DNA of 64,000 bases from Ralstonia pickettii (GCF_030582395.1 NZ_CP104381.1:1674001-1738000), one strand, 5' to 3'; positions 1-9,693 are shown, numbered from the stretch's first letter. A program made the numbers and translations. Notes: generated by a model from the letters alone, not told the origin.

Positions 1-82
1 CAAAACGCATATTATGGCATGGAACGTTCGGCGGCCCTGATTTTTTGGGTCGGAACGCTTGGAAAACCCTTCAATCGGCGCG

Positions 83-2101
83 TCAATCCAGCGGTTCCGC
101 AGCCTTGCTTTCCGTGCGTGCGGCGCCCTGTCCTTGGAGGCCTCCGTGTTGCAACGCACGCAGGACAAAGCGGCCAGGGTCGAGCGCTGCCACCAGGTCG
201 GATTCCAGGGGGAGCGGGCCACCGTCAATCTGTGCCGCCAGCAACTCCGCGCCCAGTACCGACCATGTGAGGCCGCGCGAACCATACGCAAGTGCGGCAT
301 ACAGCCCGGCAAGGCGAGGCAATTGCGCATGCGGCCCGCGCAAGCGAAAACCGGGTACCGCAGCGGCGGCCTCATCCGCCAGCGGACCGATCAACGGCAA
401 CCGATTGGCCGAGACGCACCGCACCCCGACATAGCCTCGTAGCTGGGCAGGGTCGAGCTTTGCCAGCGCGCCGGCTTGGCCCGGTTGCAACGCGGTCAGC
501 CGCCGGAGATTGGCGACGTGATCGGCGACGCGCTCCGTCAGATCGGATGCGCCCGGTTGGAATGAGGAACCTATGCGCACTGACTGTGCGCCCTGCTCGG
601 CGGGCAAGAGGTACCCCTCGCCGCAAACAACGGCCTTTGGCCACGCGGCGCCCGCTTGCAATGCAGTGACGGGCACGTCGGTGAGTTGACCGCGCACTGG
701 CTTGAGCGACGCGGATGTCAACGGCGCCAGACGTGCCGCACCGAGACTGTTGGCGAGAACGATGACCGGCGCCCTGGCAATCACATCTCCGTGCGCGTCC
801 AGCGCCGCCCATTGATCGCCGTCTTGGCGCAGCGATTCGACACGCGTGTTCCAACGTGCATCGACAGCGGCCCCGGCAGCGGCGAGATTGGCACGGCAAA
901 TGTCCGGCGGTGCGACCCAGCCGGCTTGCGCAAACCACCACCCTCCCTGCGGAACGCTGGCTCCGATGCGTTCGGCGGCCTCCTCCACATTGAGCCAGTC
1001 GATGTAATCGGTTGGATAGCCGAGCGCTTGCACGATGCGTTGCTGCTCGATGGCGTCGCCGGCGTGTTCAGCGAGTTGCAGGACACCGGTGCGTTGGAAA
1101 CCTGTGGCGAAGCCGGCGCGATCCAGCGCGTCCCAGTGGCGGCGCGCAAGGAGATTGCCTGCGCGCGATAGCCGCGACAGCACGCTGTCGTCGATGGACA
1201 CATGGGGATGCATGGCCGCTGCACGATGCGCAGACGTGCCACGCGCGGGGCCCTCGTTTTCATCGATGAGCGTGATGTGCCAGCCGCGCGATGCGAGCCG
1301 TTCTGCAACGGCGCAGCCGGCAAGCCCGGCGCCGAGCACGATGGCGTGATGTTGGCTCCAGACCGGCGCTTCAGCCGGTCCGCGCCGCGTGCGCCAGTGG
1401 GTTGGAAATTGCGCGACGGTCATGTCGCGTTTGGAGCCGAAACCGGGCGCCTTGCGCACCTCGAAACCAGCTTCCTGCAAGCCGCGCCGCACAAATCCAG
1501 CGGCGGTGTACGTGGCCAATGTCGCGCCGGCGCGCGCTACCCGCGCAAGCTGCTTGAACACGCGCGGCTGCCACAAATCCGGGTTTTTTGCGGGAGAGAA
1601 GCCGTCGAGATAAAACGCGTCGGCAGCGCACGACAGTTGGGGCAGCGTCTCCATCGCGTCACCAAACAGCAGCGTCAGGGTGACGCGGCCGCCATCGAGG
1701 GCCAGGCGATGCACACCCGGCATGGGCACGGGCCACGATTGACGGAGCATCTCGGCGAGCGGCGCCAGCGGGCCGCCTTGTGGATGCACGATCGACAAGC
1801 CGGCGCGATCGAATGGGTGCTTCTCGATCGAAACGAAATCGAGTCGCGCGCAACGCCGCGGATCGTCGCGCCACGCGGCCCACGTGGCAAGGAAATTCAG
1901 ACCTTGGCCGAAACCTGTTTCGACAATGGTGAAGCTTCGCTTGCCCTGCCACGCCGAGGGTAAGTCATTGCCGCCCAAGAAGACATGATGCGCCTGCGCC
2001 AGACCGCCTTGAGAGCTGTGATAGACGTCGTCGTATTGCGCGGAGAACGGCGTGCCGTCCGACGTGAGCTGAGGCGTGGCGAGAACGAGGCCGCGTGGCA
2101 T
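83..2101 (-). CDS. mnmC: bifunctional tRNA 5-methylaminomethyl-2-thiouridine synthase MnmC
   Basis: MnmC completes the mnm5s2U modification at the wobble uridine of certain tRNAs: an FAD domain removes carboxymethyl and a SAM domain methylates. The 672-residue product is close to the usual length (about 670). The N-terminal methyltransferase part carries the SAM motif ETGFGQGLNF (residues 61-70) and later DAFYLDGFSPAKNPD. A Rossmann FAD motif (GAGLAGCAVAERLASRG) opens the oxidoreductase half near residue 255. The frame stays open upstream to 2320, but that extension is Arg/Cys-rich, unlike the family, and would overlap the next small gene. I chose the ATG at 2101, where the conserved N-terminus MPRGLVLATPQL begins. 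Identification is firm; the start is good. Confidence 0.95.
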   Translation of the reverse strand: MPRGLVLATPQLTSDGTPFSAQYDDVYHSSQGGLAQAHHVFLGGNDLPSAWQGKRSFTIVETGFGQGLNFLATWAAWRDDPRRCARLDFVSIEKHPFDRAGLSIVHPQGGPLAPLAEMLRQSWPVPMPGVHRLALDGGRVTLTLLFGDAMETLPQLSCAADAFYLDGFSPAKNPDLWQPRVFKQLARVARAGATLATYTAAGFVRRGLQEAGFEVRKAPGFGSKRDMTVAQFPTHWRTRRGPAEAPVWSQHHAIVLGAGLAGCAVAERLASRGWHITLIDENEGPARGTSAHRAAAMHPHVSIDDSVLSRLSRAGNLLARRHWDALDRAGFATGFQRTGVLQLAEHAGDAIEQQRIVQALGYPTDYIDWLNVEEAAERIGASVPQGGWWFAQAGWVAPPDICRANLAAAGAAVDARWNTRVESLRQDGDQWAALDAHGDVIARAPVIVLANSLGAARLAPLTSASLKPVRGQLTDVPVTALQAGAAWPKAVVCGEGYLLPAEQGAQSVRIGSSFQPGASDLTERVADHVANLRRLTALQPGQAGALAKLDPAQLRGYVGVRCVSANRLPLIGPLADEAAAAVPGFRLRGPHAQLPRLAGLYAALAYGSRGLTWSVLGAELLAAQIDGGPLPLESDLVAALDPGRFVLRALQHGGLQGQGAARTESKAAEPLD

Positions 2102-2229
2102 GAAACACCCTGGGAGGAAGCGCAGAATTGTAACGCTGCCCCTCCCGCGTGCCTTGACCTGAAGCAGTCGGGCTGCCGAGGAAATTTGGAAAGGAGTGCC
2201 AGGAATCGGTGTGGCGCAGCAAGACGGCC

Positions 2230-2424
2230 TTAACCGACATCGCCTGGAGACCTGTGGCGCCACGCCATCAGAGCAACCGCGAGCGCGGCCACCGACAGGC
2301 CGATCGCCAGCCCGGTCCACCGCCCTGAGCGACGCGCTTCCTCGGCCTGCTCGCGCGCCTCGATCGCTTGGCGCACGGCCTCCCAGAAGGCCTCGCGGTG
2401 CTCGTTCTCGTCAAAGATCGACAT
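2230..2424 (-). CDS. small single-pass membrane protein, unknown function
   Basis: A 64-residue product with an acidic, Glu/Ala/Arg-rich amphipathic N-terminal half (about residues 1-35), one membrane span (about 38-56, GLAIGLSVAALAVALMAW) and a short basic tail. It resembles small inner-membrane anchor proteins, but I do not recognise a family. It lies upstream of mnmC on the same strand with a gap of about 130 bp, so it may be cotranscribed. Composition and codon use look like real coding sequence. The function is unknown. Confidence 0.6.
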   Translation of the reverse strand: MSIFDENEHREAFWEAVRQAIEAREQAEEARRSGRWTGLAIGLSVAALAVALMAWRHRSPGDVG

Positions 2425-2641
2425 GGCGCGCTTCCCCGTTATGCATGCCTTGCCCTGTCATCGTAGGGAACGTGCGGCGGGTATGCCACCGCGCGTTTCG
2501 CGTAGGAGGCGGTGTTCCATACGCCGAAGGAGGCCCACGCTGTCATTGCCACCTACGGGCGATGCGGTGCCCGTCACTAGCCGCTTCCTGGAGTACCTCA
2601 AAGCCGCGGAGCAGGACAAGGTCAAACCTTGGAGACTCAAC

Positions 2642-3067
2642 TCACAACGTCTTGCTCAGGAAAACGCGGCTCGTGCCGGGCGGATCGCACGGGACCTCTC
2701 CAAACCGTACCCAGCCGTTTCGTTCGTAAAACTCCGGCGCCTGAAAGCTGATCGTATAGACCACCGCAGCGCGACATCCCCTGCGGCGCCCTTCTTCCTC
2801 AAACCTGCGCAACACCTCGGTTCCGATGCCCATGCCGCGCAATGCCTGGGGCAGATGGAACAGATCGAGGAACAGCAAGCCGAGCGACGTGCGACCACTC
2901 GCGCCGCCCACGACATCGCCGCTGTGGGGATCTCGGACGAGCACCGCAAGCGGTCGCCGGTCGCCATAGCCGACGTGCATATCGTTGAACTGGTTCAGGC
3001 CGTTCCCGATGATCTGAATCCATTCATCATCCGCGTCGTCGGTAACGATAATCTCTGGAGCGCGCAT
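2642..3067 (-). CDS. GNAT family N-acetyltransferase
   Basis: A 141-residue GCN5-related acetyltransferase that transfers acetyl from acetyl-CoA to an amine of unknown substrate. The acetyl-CoA binding loop is visible as LPQALRGMGIGTEVLRRFEE (motif A, Q/R-x-x-G-x-G/A, about residues 73-92). The C-terminal FYERNGWVRFGE is the typical motif B end of the fold. The gene starts 15 bp after the stop of cyoD on the same strand with no terminator between them, so it may be read as the last gene of the cyo operon. There is no evidence for a role in the oxidase. Confidence 0.8.
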   Translation of the reverse strand: MRAPEIIVTDDADDEWIQIIGNGLNQFNDMHVGYGDRRPLAVLVRDPHSGDVVGGASGRTSLGLLFLDLFHLPQALRGMGIGTEVLRRFEEEGRRRGCRAAVVYTISFQAPEFYERNGWVRFGEVPCDPPGTSRVFLSKTL

Positions 3068-3082
3068 GCAGGTCCAATGCGT

Positions 3083-3508
3083 CTATTGCGTCCGGGCAGG
3101 CAGGACGGTAGGCGTCGTCTGCGCGGGCCGCATGTGCGGCATCATGTTTGTATTCAGGTGGTACATCACCCAAAGCGAACCACTGAGCGTGATGACAACC
3201 AACACCAACGTGAACATCAGCGACAGCATGTTCCAGCCGCCTTCGGATTTGGCGTTCATGTGCAGGAAAAAAATCATGTGCACCACGATCTGCACCGCAC
3301 CGATGAGCAGGATTGTCACGGCGGTGGTTGACGATTTGTCGAAGACGTTCGCCATTACCAGCCAGAACGGAATCGCCGTCAGGAAGACAGACAGAACGAA
3401 GCCCGTCAGGTAACCGCCCAGTGTGGCGTGCGGCCCGATCTCTTCTTCGTGGTGATGGCCCTCGTGGCCATGACCGTGGCCGTTCATCGTTTGATCTTGC
3501 GCGCTCAT
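3083..3508 (-). CDS. cyoD: cytochrome o ubiquinol oxidase subunit IV
   Basis: CyoD is the small assembly subunit of the cytochrome bo quinol oxidase in the inner membrane. The 141-residue product has a His-rich N-terminus ([10 protein letters not shown]) and three membrane spans (about residues 31-53, 63-84 and 95-117), as expected for subunit IV. The start is the ATG overlapping the cyoC stop as ATGA, which implies translational coupling. Longer in-frame extensions run through cyoC and are not real. It is the last subunit of cyoABCD. The heme O synthase gene cyoE is not in this window. Confidence 0.93.
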   Translation of the reverse strand: MSAQDQTMNGHGHGHEGHHHEEEIGPHATLGGYLTGFVLSVFLTAIPFWLVMANVFDKSSTTAVTILLIGAVQIVVHMIFFLHMNAKSEGGWNMLSLMFTLVLVVITLSGSLWVMYHLNTNMMPHMRPAQTTPTVLPARTQ

Positions 3509-4170
3509 GGCAGCGTTCCCATCAGGTAGACGAAGGTAAAGACGCCGATCCAGACAACGTCCAGAAAGTGCCAGAACATCGACAGGCACATCAGCCGACG
3601 CTTGTTGGCCGTGATCAGCCCGTGCTTGGACACTTGCACCATCAGCACGATGAGCCAGATCAAGCCAAACGTCACGTGCAGCCCGTGCGTGCCGACCAGC
3701 GAGAAGAACGAAGTCAGGAATGCACTGCGCGTCGGCCCCGCACCCTCGTGGATCAGGTGAGCGAATTCGTAAAGCTCGACCGCAAGGAACGCGGCACCGA
3801 AGACCCACGTGATGGCCAGCCAGATCTGCATGGCCGACACCTTGCGCTGCTGCATCTGCAGCATTGCAAAGCCGTATGTAATGGACGACAGGAGCAGGAA
3901 AGACGTGTTCAGCGCCACCAGCGGCAACTCGAAGAGCTCCGCCCCGGTAGGCCCGCCCGCGTATTCGCGGCCCAGTACGCCATAGGCGGCAAACAGGCAA
4001 GCAAATATCAGGCAGTCGCTCATCAGGTACAGCCAGAACCCGAGCAACGTGCCGTTTGGCACGTGCGGTTCTTCGGTGACGTGGAACTGGTAGCCTCCCG
4101 GCGGTATGTCATCCACCGTGGTGGTACCGCTGGGGGCGGTCACATGCAGGGATGCGGTCGTTTCAGCCAT
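3505..4170 (-). CDS. cyoC: cytochrome o ubiquinol oxidase subunit III
   Basis: CyoC is the five-span subunit III of cytochrome bo quinol oxidase. The 221-residue product shows the conserved segment [21 protein letters not shown] early, and in the later half [14 protein letters not shown] and [12 protein letters not shown], both signatures of the heme-copper oxidase subunit III family. It overlaps the end of cyoB by 8 bp and the start of cyoD by 4 bp, so the operon is tightly packed. Confidence 0.95.
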   Translation of the reverse strand: MAETTASLHVTAPSGTTTVDDIPPGGYQFHVTEEPHVPNGTLLGFWLYLMSDCLIFACLFAAYGVLGREYAGGPTGAELFELPLVALNTSFLLLSSITYGFAMLQMQQRKVSAMQIWLAITWVFGAAFLAVELYEFAHLIHEGAGPTRSAFLTSFFSLVGTHGLHVTFGLIWLIVLMVQVSKHGLITANKRRLMCLSMFWHFLDVVWIGVFTFVYLMGTLP

Positions 4171-6166
4171 GGCCTGCCATCAGTTGGGTGCGCGATGCTT
4201 CGGTCCGGATCACCTCTTCCGCCGGAATGTAGTAGTCGCGCTTGTAATTGAAGGTGTGGATGATCGCCGAGATGATCGTGGCCGCGAACGACGCGATGGC
4301 CAGCCACCAGATATGCCAGATCAGCGCAAAACCGCACAACGTGGAGAGCCCCGCCAGCACGATGCCGGCGGCGGTGCCCTTTGGCATGTGGATCGGCTTG
4401 AAGCCCTCCTGCGGACGCCGGTAACCGTACTGCTTCATCTGCCACCAGGCGTCGGCGTCATGTACGAGCGGCGTCATTGCGAAGTTGTATTGCGGAGGCG
4501 GAGAGGAAGTCGACCACTCCAACGTCCGGCCATTCCATGGGTCGCCGGTCGTGTCGCGGAGTTCCTCTCGACGCAGGAAGCTGACCACCAGCTGGATCAG
4601 GAAGCAGGCAATGCCGACGGCGATCAGCAAGGCGCCCAATGCGGCAATCTGGAACCAGATCTGCAAGGACGGATCCTGGAAATGGTTCATCCGGCGGGTG
4701 ACCCCAAGCATGCCCAGCCAGTACAACGGCATGAACGCGATGTAGAAACCGACAAACCAGAACCAGAACGAGGCCTTGCCCCACGACGACACCAGGCGGT
4801 ATCCAAAGGCCTTGGGAAACCAGTACGTAATGCCGGCCATGAGACCGAACAGCACCCCGCCAATGATCACGTTGTGGAAGTGTGCAATCAGGAAGAGGCT
4901 GTTGTGCAACGAGAAATCGGCCGGCGGCACCGCCAGCAGCACACCGGTCATCCCGCCAATGACGAACGTCACCATGAACCCGACCGTCCACAACATCGGC
5001 GGCTCGAAACGGATCTTTCCGTGATACATCGTGAACAGCCAATTGAAGATCTTGGCGCCTGTCGGGATGGAGATAATCATCGTCGTGATCCCGAAGAACG
5101 AGTTGACGCTGGCGCCTGACCCCATGGTGAAGAAATGATGGAGCCAGACCAGGTAAGACAGCACGGTGATGACGACCGTGGCGTACACCATCGACGCGTA
5201 GCCGAACAGGCGCTTGCGGGAGAACGTGGCCACTACTTCGGAGAAGATGCCGAACGCGGGCAGCACCAGGATGTAGACCTCGGGGTGCCCCCAGATCCAG
5301 ATCAGGTTCACATACATCATCGCGCTGCCGCCCTGCTCGACGGTAAAGAAATGGGTGCCCAGGTAGCGGTCCAGCGCAAGCAGCGTCACGGCGGCCGTCA
5401 GCACCGGAAACGCTGCAACGATCAGCGTGTTGGTGCACAGCGCCGTCCAGGTGAAGATCGGCATGCGCATCAACGTCATGCCGGGCGCGCGCATCTTGAC
5501 GATGGTGACCAGCAGGTTGATGCCCGATAGCACGGTCCCGACGCCCGCTATCTGTAGCGCCCATATGTAGTAATCGACGCCCACATCGGGGCTGGCAACG
5601 ATGCCCGACAGGGGTGGATAGGCCAGCCAGCCGGTGCGTGCGAATTCGCCCACGAACAGCGACATCATCACCAGGACGGCGCCGCCTGTGGTCATCCAGA
5701 AGCTGAAGTTGTTGAGGAAGGGGAACGCCACGTCGCGGGCACCGATCTGCAGCGGCATGACAAAGTTCATGAGCCCCGTCACCAGCGGCATGGCGACAAA
5801 GAAGATCATGATCACGCCGTGCGCGGTGAAGATCTGGTCGTAGTGGTGCGGCGGCAGGTAGCCCAGGTTGTCACCAAAGGCCACCGCTTGTTGTATTCGC
5901 ATCATGACGGCATCCGCAAAGCCGCGCAGCAGCATCACGATGCCCAGCACGACATACATGATGCCGATCTTCTTGTGGTCGATGCTGGTGAACCATTCAC
6001 GCCAGAGGTAACCCCAGACGCGGAAATACGTCAGCGCACCGACCAGCACGAGACCGCCCAGCGCGACGACCGCGAACGTGGCGAGCAGGATCGGCTCGTG
6101 ATACGGAATGGCCTCCCACGTCAGGCGGCCAAAAATCATGTTGGCGAGTTCAGAACGCTCGGGCAT
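4163..6166 (-). CDS. cyoB: cytochrome o ubiquinol oxidase subunit I
   Basis: CyoB is the catalytic heme-copper subunit that reduces O2 to water with ubiquinol electrons and pumps protons. The 667-residue product (E. coli CyoB is about 663) has the expected ligands in order: a low-spin heme His in the [10 protein letters not shown] segment; the CuB His in [17 protein letters not shown] with its cross-linked Tyr; the His pair in WLHHFFT; and the heme His residues in [11 protein letters not shown]. The frame is open to 6208, but the conserved start [17 protein letters not shown] and an AGGTGA ribosome-binding sequence favour the ATG at 6166. A gap of about 100 bp separates it from cyoA. Confidence 0.97.
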   Translation of the reverse strand: MPERSELANMIFGRLTWEAIPYHEPILLATFAVVALGGLVLVGALTYFRVWGYLWREWFTSIDHKKIGIMYVVLGIVMLLRGFADAVMMRIQQAVAFGDNLGYLPPHHYDQIFTAHGVIMIFFVAMPLVTGLMNFVMPLQIGARDVAFPFLNNFSFWMTTGGAVLVMMSLFVGEFARTGWLAYPPLSGIVASPDVGVDYYIWALQIAGVGTVLSGINLLVTIVKMRAPGMTLMRMPIFTWTALCTNTLIVAAFPVLTAAVTLLALDRYLGTHFFTVEQGGSAMMYVNLIWIWGHPEVYILVLPAFGIFSEVVATFSRKRLFGYASMVYATVVITVLSYLVWLHHFFTMGSGASVNSFFGITTMIISIPTGAKIFNWLFTMYHGKIRFEPPMLWTVGFMVTFVIGGMTGVLLAVPPADFSLHNSLFLIAHFHNVIIGGVLFGLMAGITYWFPKAFGYRLVSSWGKASFWFWFVGFYIAFMPLYWLGMLGVTRRMNHFQDPSLQIWFQIAALGALLIAVGIACFLIQLVVSFLRREELRDTTGDPWNGRTLEWSTSSPPPQYNFAMTPLVHDADAWWQMKQYGYRRPQEGFKPIHMPKGTAAGIVLAGLSTLCGFALIWHIWWLAIASFAATIISAIIHTFNYKRDYYIPAEEVIRTEASRTQLMAGHG

Positions 6167-6266
6167 GGATGTCACCTGTGCCTGTATTGACCAATTCTGG
6201 CCGATCAATGTTGGCGAAAAACATCAACGGGGCGAAAAGAGCGAAAAGCCGAGGGTAAGTCTCGGC

Positions 6267-7319
6267 CTACCGCAACAACCTTCGACCGTCGTTGATGGCC
6301 GCATCCGCCGCAAACATGGGCATGACATCGACCGTGTTGCTGGCGGTACAGATTTCCGCCGTCGGGTCGAAGCGCTTCACGTTGCGGTTGCTCGCCATGG
6401 TGTTGGCCAGGCATGCCTGGCCGTCCACACAGCGGTTCAGGATGCGGTCATAAAGGTCTGGCGCCACGCTGGCGTAGCGCTGCACGGGTTCGCTCTCGCT
6501 CGGCTTGGCGAGCTTCAGGTAGGTGTCTTTCGACAGCGACGTGCCAGAGGCCTTGACCTGCTGGACCCACCGGTCGAACTCGTCGTTCGGCAGCCCGTGG
6601 AATTTGAACCGCATGTGCGAGAAGCCTTCGCCGCTGTAGTTGGAAGAGAACCCGTCATAGACGCCGGGCCGGTTGATCACCGCATGAAGCGTGGTTTCCA
6701 TGCCCGGCATCGCATAGACCATGCCCGCAAGAGAAGGCACGAAGAACGCGTTCATGACCGAGGTCGCCGTGATCTTGAACGCAATGGGCCGGTCGACCGG
6801 GGCGGCCAGTTCGTTGACGGTGGCGATGCCCTGCTCGGGATAGACAAACAGCCACTTCCAGTCCATTGCCACCACCTCCACGGTAAGCGGCTTGGTCTCG
6901 GCGGGTATCGGGCGATCCTGATCCAGCCGCGTCAGCGGCCGATATGGATCGAGTTGATGGGTGCTCACCCAGGTGATGGCGCCCAGCGTAATGATGATCA
7001 GGAGCGGCGCAGCCCAGATGGCCAGCTCCAGCACGGTGGAATGATCCCAATCGGGGTTGTAGTGCGCGTTTTCAGCGCTCTCCCGATACCGCCATGCAAA
7101 CAACAGCGTGAGCACGATCACCGGGACGATGATCAGCAACATCAGACATGTCGCAATGATGATCAGATCCCGCTGTCGCACCGCCATGTCGCCAGCCGGC
7201 GACAACAGCACCGCGTGGCTACAACCTGTAAGGGTCACCAACAAGGCAATTGCTGCACCTCGCCAAAGCGACCTTCCCGTAATTCCAAGGGGTGTCACTA
7301 CTGCATTGAAGCGTGGCAT
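6267..7319 (-). CDS. cyoA: cytochrome o ubiquinol oxidase subunit II, lipoprotein
   Basis: CyoA is subunit II of the bo-type quinol oxidase, a membrane-anchored cupredoxin-fold subunit without the CuA site. The 350-residue product has a lipoprotein signal ending in LTGC (Cys about residue 33), two membrane helices (about 51-74 and 98-117), then the periplasmic domain with VVAMDWKWLFVYPEQGIATVNEL and FFVPSLAGMVYAMPGMET, both typical of CyoA. It is somewhat longer than the E. coli protein, with a C-terminal extension containing two Cys residues (CVDGQAC). It is first in cyoABCD. The 156-bp gap to the divergent transporter must hold the operon promoter. Confidence 0.96.
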   Translation of the reverse strand: MPRFNAVVTPLGITGRSLWRGAAIALLVTLTGCSHAVLLSPAGDMAVRQRDLIIIATCLMLLIIVPVIVLTLLFAWRYRESAENAHYNPDWDHSTVLELAIWAAPLLIIITLGAITWVSTHQLDPYRPLTRLDQDRPIPAETKPLTVEVVAMDWKWLFVYPEQGIATVNELAAPVDRPIAFKITATSVMNAFFVPSLAGMVYAMPGMETTLHAVINRPGVYDGFSSNYSGEGFSHMRFKFHGLPNDEFDRWVQQVKASGTSLSKDTYLKLAKPSESEPVQRYASVAPDLYDRILNRCVDGQACLANTMASNRNVKRFDPTAEICTASNTVDVMPMFAADAAINDGRRLLR

Positions 7320-7475
7320 GGGTCTCGGAAGTGGCGTTTGATTAACGTCGCGCTGGGATGGCCCAACGATCTTTCGACTTGTCGTTGCAGTTTAGGCGCT
7401 ATTCTGGTCTTGTGATGACGGACTTTTTGATCGCCGTACGACACCCCTCCCCCGAATCCCGATGGAGACTCAACG

Positions 7476-8795
7476 ATGGCAAGTCTGACCCACCAGCATC
7501 GCGCGTCGCCCACTGCACCGCCCGCCCCAGGACACCATGAAGTTGCTCCGGCAGAGATTGCCATAGGCGTCGTGATCGGGCGCGCGTCGGAGTACTTCGA
7601 CTTTTTCGTCTACGGCATCGCGTCGGTGCTGGTGTTCCCTTCGGTCTATTTTCCGTTTGCGAGTGAATTGGCCGGTCTGCTGTTCAGCTTCACGGTCTTC
7701 TCGTTCGCCTTTATCGGGCGCCCGTTCGGCACAGCCCTGTTCATGCGCATCCAGCGCCGATGGGGACGCAGTACCAAACTGACGGCGTCGCTCTTCCTGC
7801 TCGGCACGGCCACAGTGGGCATTGCGTTCTTGCCGTCGTACGCAACGATCGGCCATTCGGCCATCTATTTGCTGGCGCTCTTCCGCTTCATGCAGGGCAT
7901 TGCGTTTGGCGGCTCGTGGGATGGCCTGCCCTCTTTGCTGGCGCTGAACTCCCCTGAAAACAAGCGCGGCTGGTATGCCATGGTCGGGCAGTTGGGCGCC
8001 CCGACCGGGTTCATCATCGCCGGGGCGCTGTTCCTGTTCCTCTACACCAGCCTGACGTTTCAGGAATTCATCGATTGGGGCTGGCGTTATCCGTTCTACG
8101 TCGCCTTCGCCATCAACGTGGTGGCGCTATTTGCACGTCTGCGGCTGGTGGTGACGCACGAATACACGCAACTGCTTGAGGAAGAACAGCTGGAACCCAT
8201 CAGCACCCTGCAGATGGTGAACGCGCAAGGGTTCAACATCTTCCTGGGGGCCTTTGCCGCGCTGGCCAGCTATGCGCTGTTCCACCTGGTCACTGTCTTC
8301 CCACTGTCATGGGTATCGCTGCGCAAAACGCAAAGCGTGCCTGCCGTGCTGACCGTCCAGATCATCGGCGCTGCGATCGCCTTTGTGGGGACACTGGTTT
8401 CCGGCCTGATTGCAGACCGTTTCGGCAGACGCACCACGTTGGCGGCAATGGCCGTGCTGATCGGCCTGTTCAGCCTGGCCGCGCCGTGGCTGCTCGATGG
8501 CGGGGTTGCAGGGCAGGACACCTTCATTCTGGTCGGCTTCGGCCTGCTGGGGTTGTCCTACGGTCAGGCGGCCGGGGTGGTGACATCCAACTTCGAGAGC
8601 CGATTCCGCTATACGGGTGCGGCCCTGACGACCGATTTCGGCTGGTTGTTCGGTGCAGCATTTGCACCACTCGTGGCGCTAGGTTTGTCGTCCTTGTTCG
8701 GGCTTGGAGCGGTAAGCCTGTATCTGCTGTCCGGTGTGGTCGGGACGCTGGTGGCGCTGAGAATCAATCAAGCGCTCGGAACCCCCGACGCATAA
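7476..8795 (+). CDS. MFS transporter, metabolite:H+ symporter (MHS)-like
   Basis: A 439-residue major facilitator with about 12 membrane spans. The early segment GVVIGRASEYFDFFVYGIAS is the MHS-subfamily hallmark (cf. ProP/KgtP), followed by FSFAFIGRPFGTALF, RFMQGIAFGGSWDGLPSLLA and the loop motif GLIADRFGRRTTLA between TM8 and TM9. Members import organic acids or osmolytes with protons; the substrate here cannot be told. The ATG is preceded by GGAG. It is divergent from cyoABCD and shares a short intergenic region with it, so a common regulator is possible (inference). Confidence 0.88.
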   Translation: MASLTHQHRASPTAPPAPGHHEVAPAEIAIGVVIGRASEYFDFFVYGIASVLVFPSVYFPFASELAGLLFSFTVFSFAFIGRPFGTALFMRIQRRWGRSTKLTASLFLLGTATVGIAFLPSYATIGHSAIYLLALFRFMQGIAFGGSWDGLPSLLALNSPENKRGWYAMVGQLGAPTGFIIAGALFLFLYTSLTFQEFIDWGWRYPFYVAFAINVVALFARLRLVVTHEYTQLLEEEQLEPISTLQMVNAQGFNIFLGAFAALASYALFHLVTVFPLSWVSLRKTQSVPAVLTVQIIGAAIAFVGTLVSGLIADRFGRRTTLAAMAVLIGLFSLAAPWLLDGGVAGQDTFILVGFGLLGLSYGQAAGVVTSNFESRFRYTGAALTTDFGWLFGAAFAPLVALGLSSLFGLGAVSLYLLSGVVGTLVALRINQALGTPDA

Positions 8796-8948
8796 CGTGG
8801 ATGCCGGGCACGTGAGCCCGGGCATACGTGTGCATACGGCCGGCGTTCGGTGCCGCACCGCAGTTGCCAGCACGCCGCAGCCACGCTCAGGCACGCCACC
8901 TGCTACACACTCGCAGTGCGCAAGAGCGCATTTTCAAAGGAGCAGACC

Positions 8949-9137
8949 ATGAACAAGGATCAAGTGAAAGGTACTGTCGAGAAAGTGAAAGGCAAGGTCA
9001 ACGAGGTAGTAGGCAAAGCAACGGACAACCCTGCCCGCGAGCTGAAGGGCGACCTGCAGCAGGCCGGCGGTCAAGCTCGCAAGAATGCGGGCGACGTCAA
9101 GGAAGCAGCGAAGGACATTGCAAAGAAGTCCCGCTGA
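8949..9137 (+). CDS. CsbD family stress-response protein
   Basis: A 62-residue hydrophilic helical protein, MNKDQVKGTVEKVKGKVNEV followed by repeated K/A/G-rich segments (NPARELKGD, QQAGGQARKNAGDVKEAAKD). This is the CsbD/YjbJ family, often induced by general stress, with no known biochemical activity. The start is the ATG at 8949 behind AAAGGAG; an upstream in-frame extension has no family similarity. It is monocistronic with a clear terminator about 50 bp downstream. Confidence 0.9.
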   Translation: MNKDQVKGTVEKVKGKVNEVVGKATDNPARELKGDLQQAGGQARKNAGDVKEAAKDIAKKSR

Positions 9138-9456
9138 ATGGCGTCCACATGGGCGCGGCCCGCTAGCGCTCATGTGGACAGCCGACAAAAAAGGGGACCG
9201 GGTGGTCGCCTTTTTTGTTTGTTCATACGTCTGCAGAAGAGGGGCCGAGCGCGCATCGGCTTCGGACGACCGGAGGCCTTCAGCAAGGTGGCACCCGGAT
9301 GACAGTGTGGACCGCCGGAGAACGGTCGACGTCTGCTAGGCCGCCGGCGCCCTCAAAGATCGAACGCGGTCAAACCGTGCGAAAAAGCCCAATGCAGCAA
9401 AACGGCTGAATTTTCAATGATTTGAAAATCCAAGTCGTGGATCTTCAAGGGAGTTT
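9138..9456. other. intergenic region between csbD-like gene and tRNA-Leu
   Basis: About 320 bp without a convincing gene. It holds the terminator at 9187-9216. The rest is high-GC sequence in which I see no promoter, repeat or conserved short ORF. Confidence 0.6.
9187..9216 (+). terminator. rho-independent terminator after csbD-like gene
   Basis: AAAAAAGG pairs with CCTTTTTT around an inner GACC/GGTC stem, and the 3' arm ends in a T run. It lies about 50 bp downstream of the CsbD-family stop codon. Confidence 0.85.
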
Positions 9457-9543
9457 TGGTGCGAGGGAGGGGACTCGAACCCCTACACCATTGCTGGCGT
9501 CAGGACCTAAACCTGGTGCGTCTACCAATTTCGCCACCCTCGC
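9457..9543 (-). tRNA. tRNA-Leu, anticodon UAG
   Basis: Read on the minus strand: acceptor GCGAGGG pairs with CCCTCGC, the D-loop region is GGTAGACGCACC, the anticodon loop is TTTAGGT (anticodon UAG, reads CUA/CUG-type Leu codons), a long class II variable arm follows, then the T arm GGGGTTCGAGTCCCC and an encoded ACCA end. The 87 nt including CCA fits tRNA-Leu. A TATAAT on the minus strand at 9594-9599 is a likely -10 element. Confidence 0.95.
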
Positions 9544-9593
9544 CGGATGGATCGCGGCGCCCCTGAGCGGAGGCGCCGGAAAGGAAGCCCGCG

Positions 9594-9599
9594 ATTATA
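9594..9599 (-). promoter_or_regulatory. -10 element of the tRNA-Leu promoter
   Basis: A perfect TATAAT on the minus strand, about 50 bp upstream of the mature tRNA-Leu 5' end. No good -35 hexamer is obvious at 17 bp, so only the -10 is called. Confidence 0.55.
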
Positions 9600-9642
9600 T
9601 CGCAGTCGTTGGGGGGTTTCCATCCCCTACCCGATTTGACTA

Positions 9643-9674
9643 GGTGTACGGGTTCGAGTCCCCTCCCTTGCACC
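9643..9674 (+). pseudogene. tRNA-Leu 3'-end fragment (T arm and acceptor), inverted relative to the intact gene
   Basis: A 32-nt segment on the plus strand matches the T arm and 3' acceptor of the neighbouring minus-strand tRNA-Leu at 30 of 32 positions (mismatches in the T stem and acceptor). No 5' half of a tRNA precedes it, so it is not a functional gene. Such 3' tRNA fragments are often left by integrases at attachment sites. Here the copy is inverted and no integrase is present. Confidence 0.75.
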
Positions 9675-9693
9675 CGCTGCCTGCGCGCAAACG

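Noticed and set aside
2102..2320. N-terminal extension of MnmC by 73 residues
   Set aside because: The extension is Arg/Cys-rich, lacks family similarity and overlaps the small membrane protein gene; the ATG at 2101 fits the conserved start.
2458..2640. 60-residue minus-strand open frame between the small membrane protein and the GNAT gene
   Set aside because: No conserved features, Arg/Ser-rich, no ribosome-binding site seen; more likely promoter DNA.
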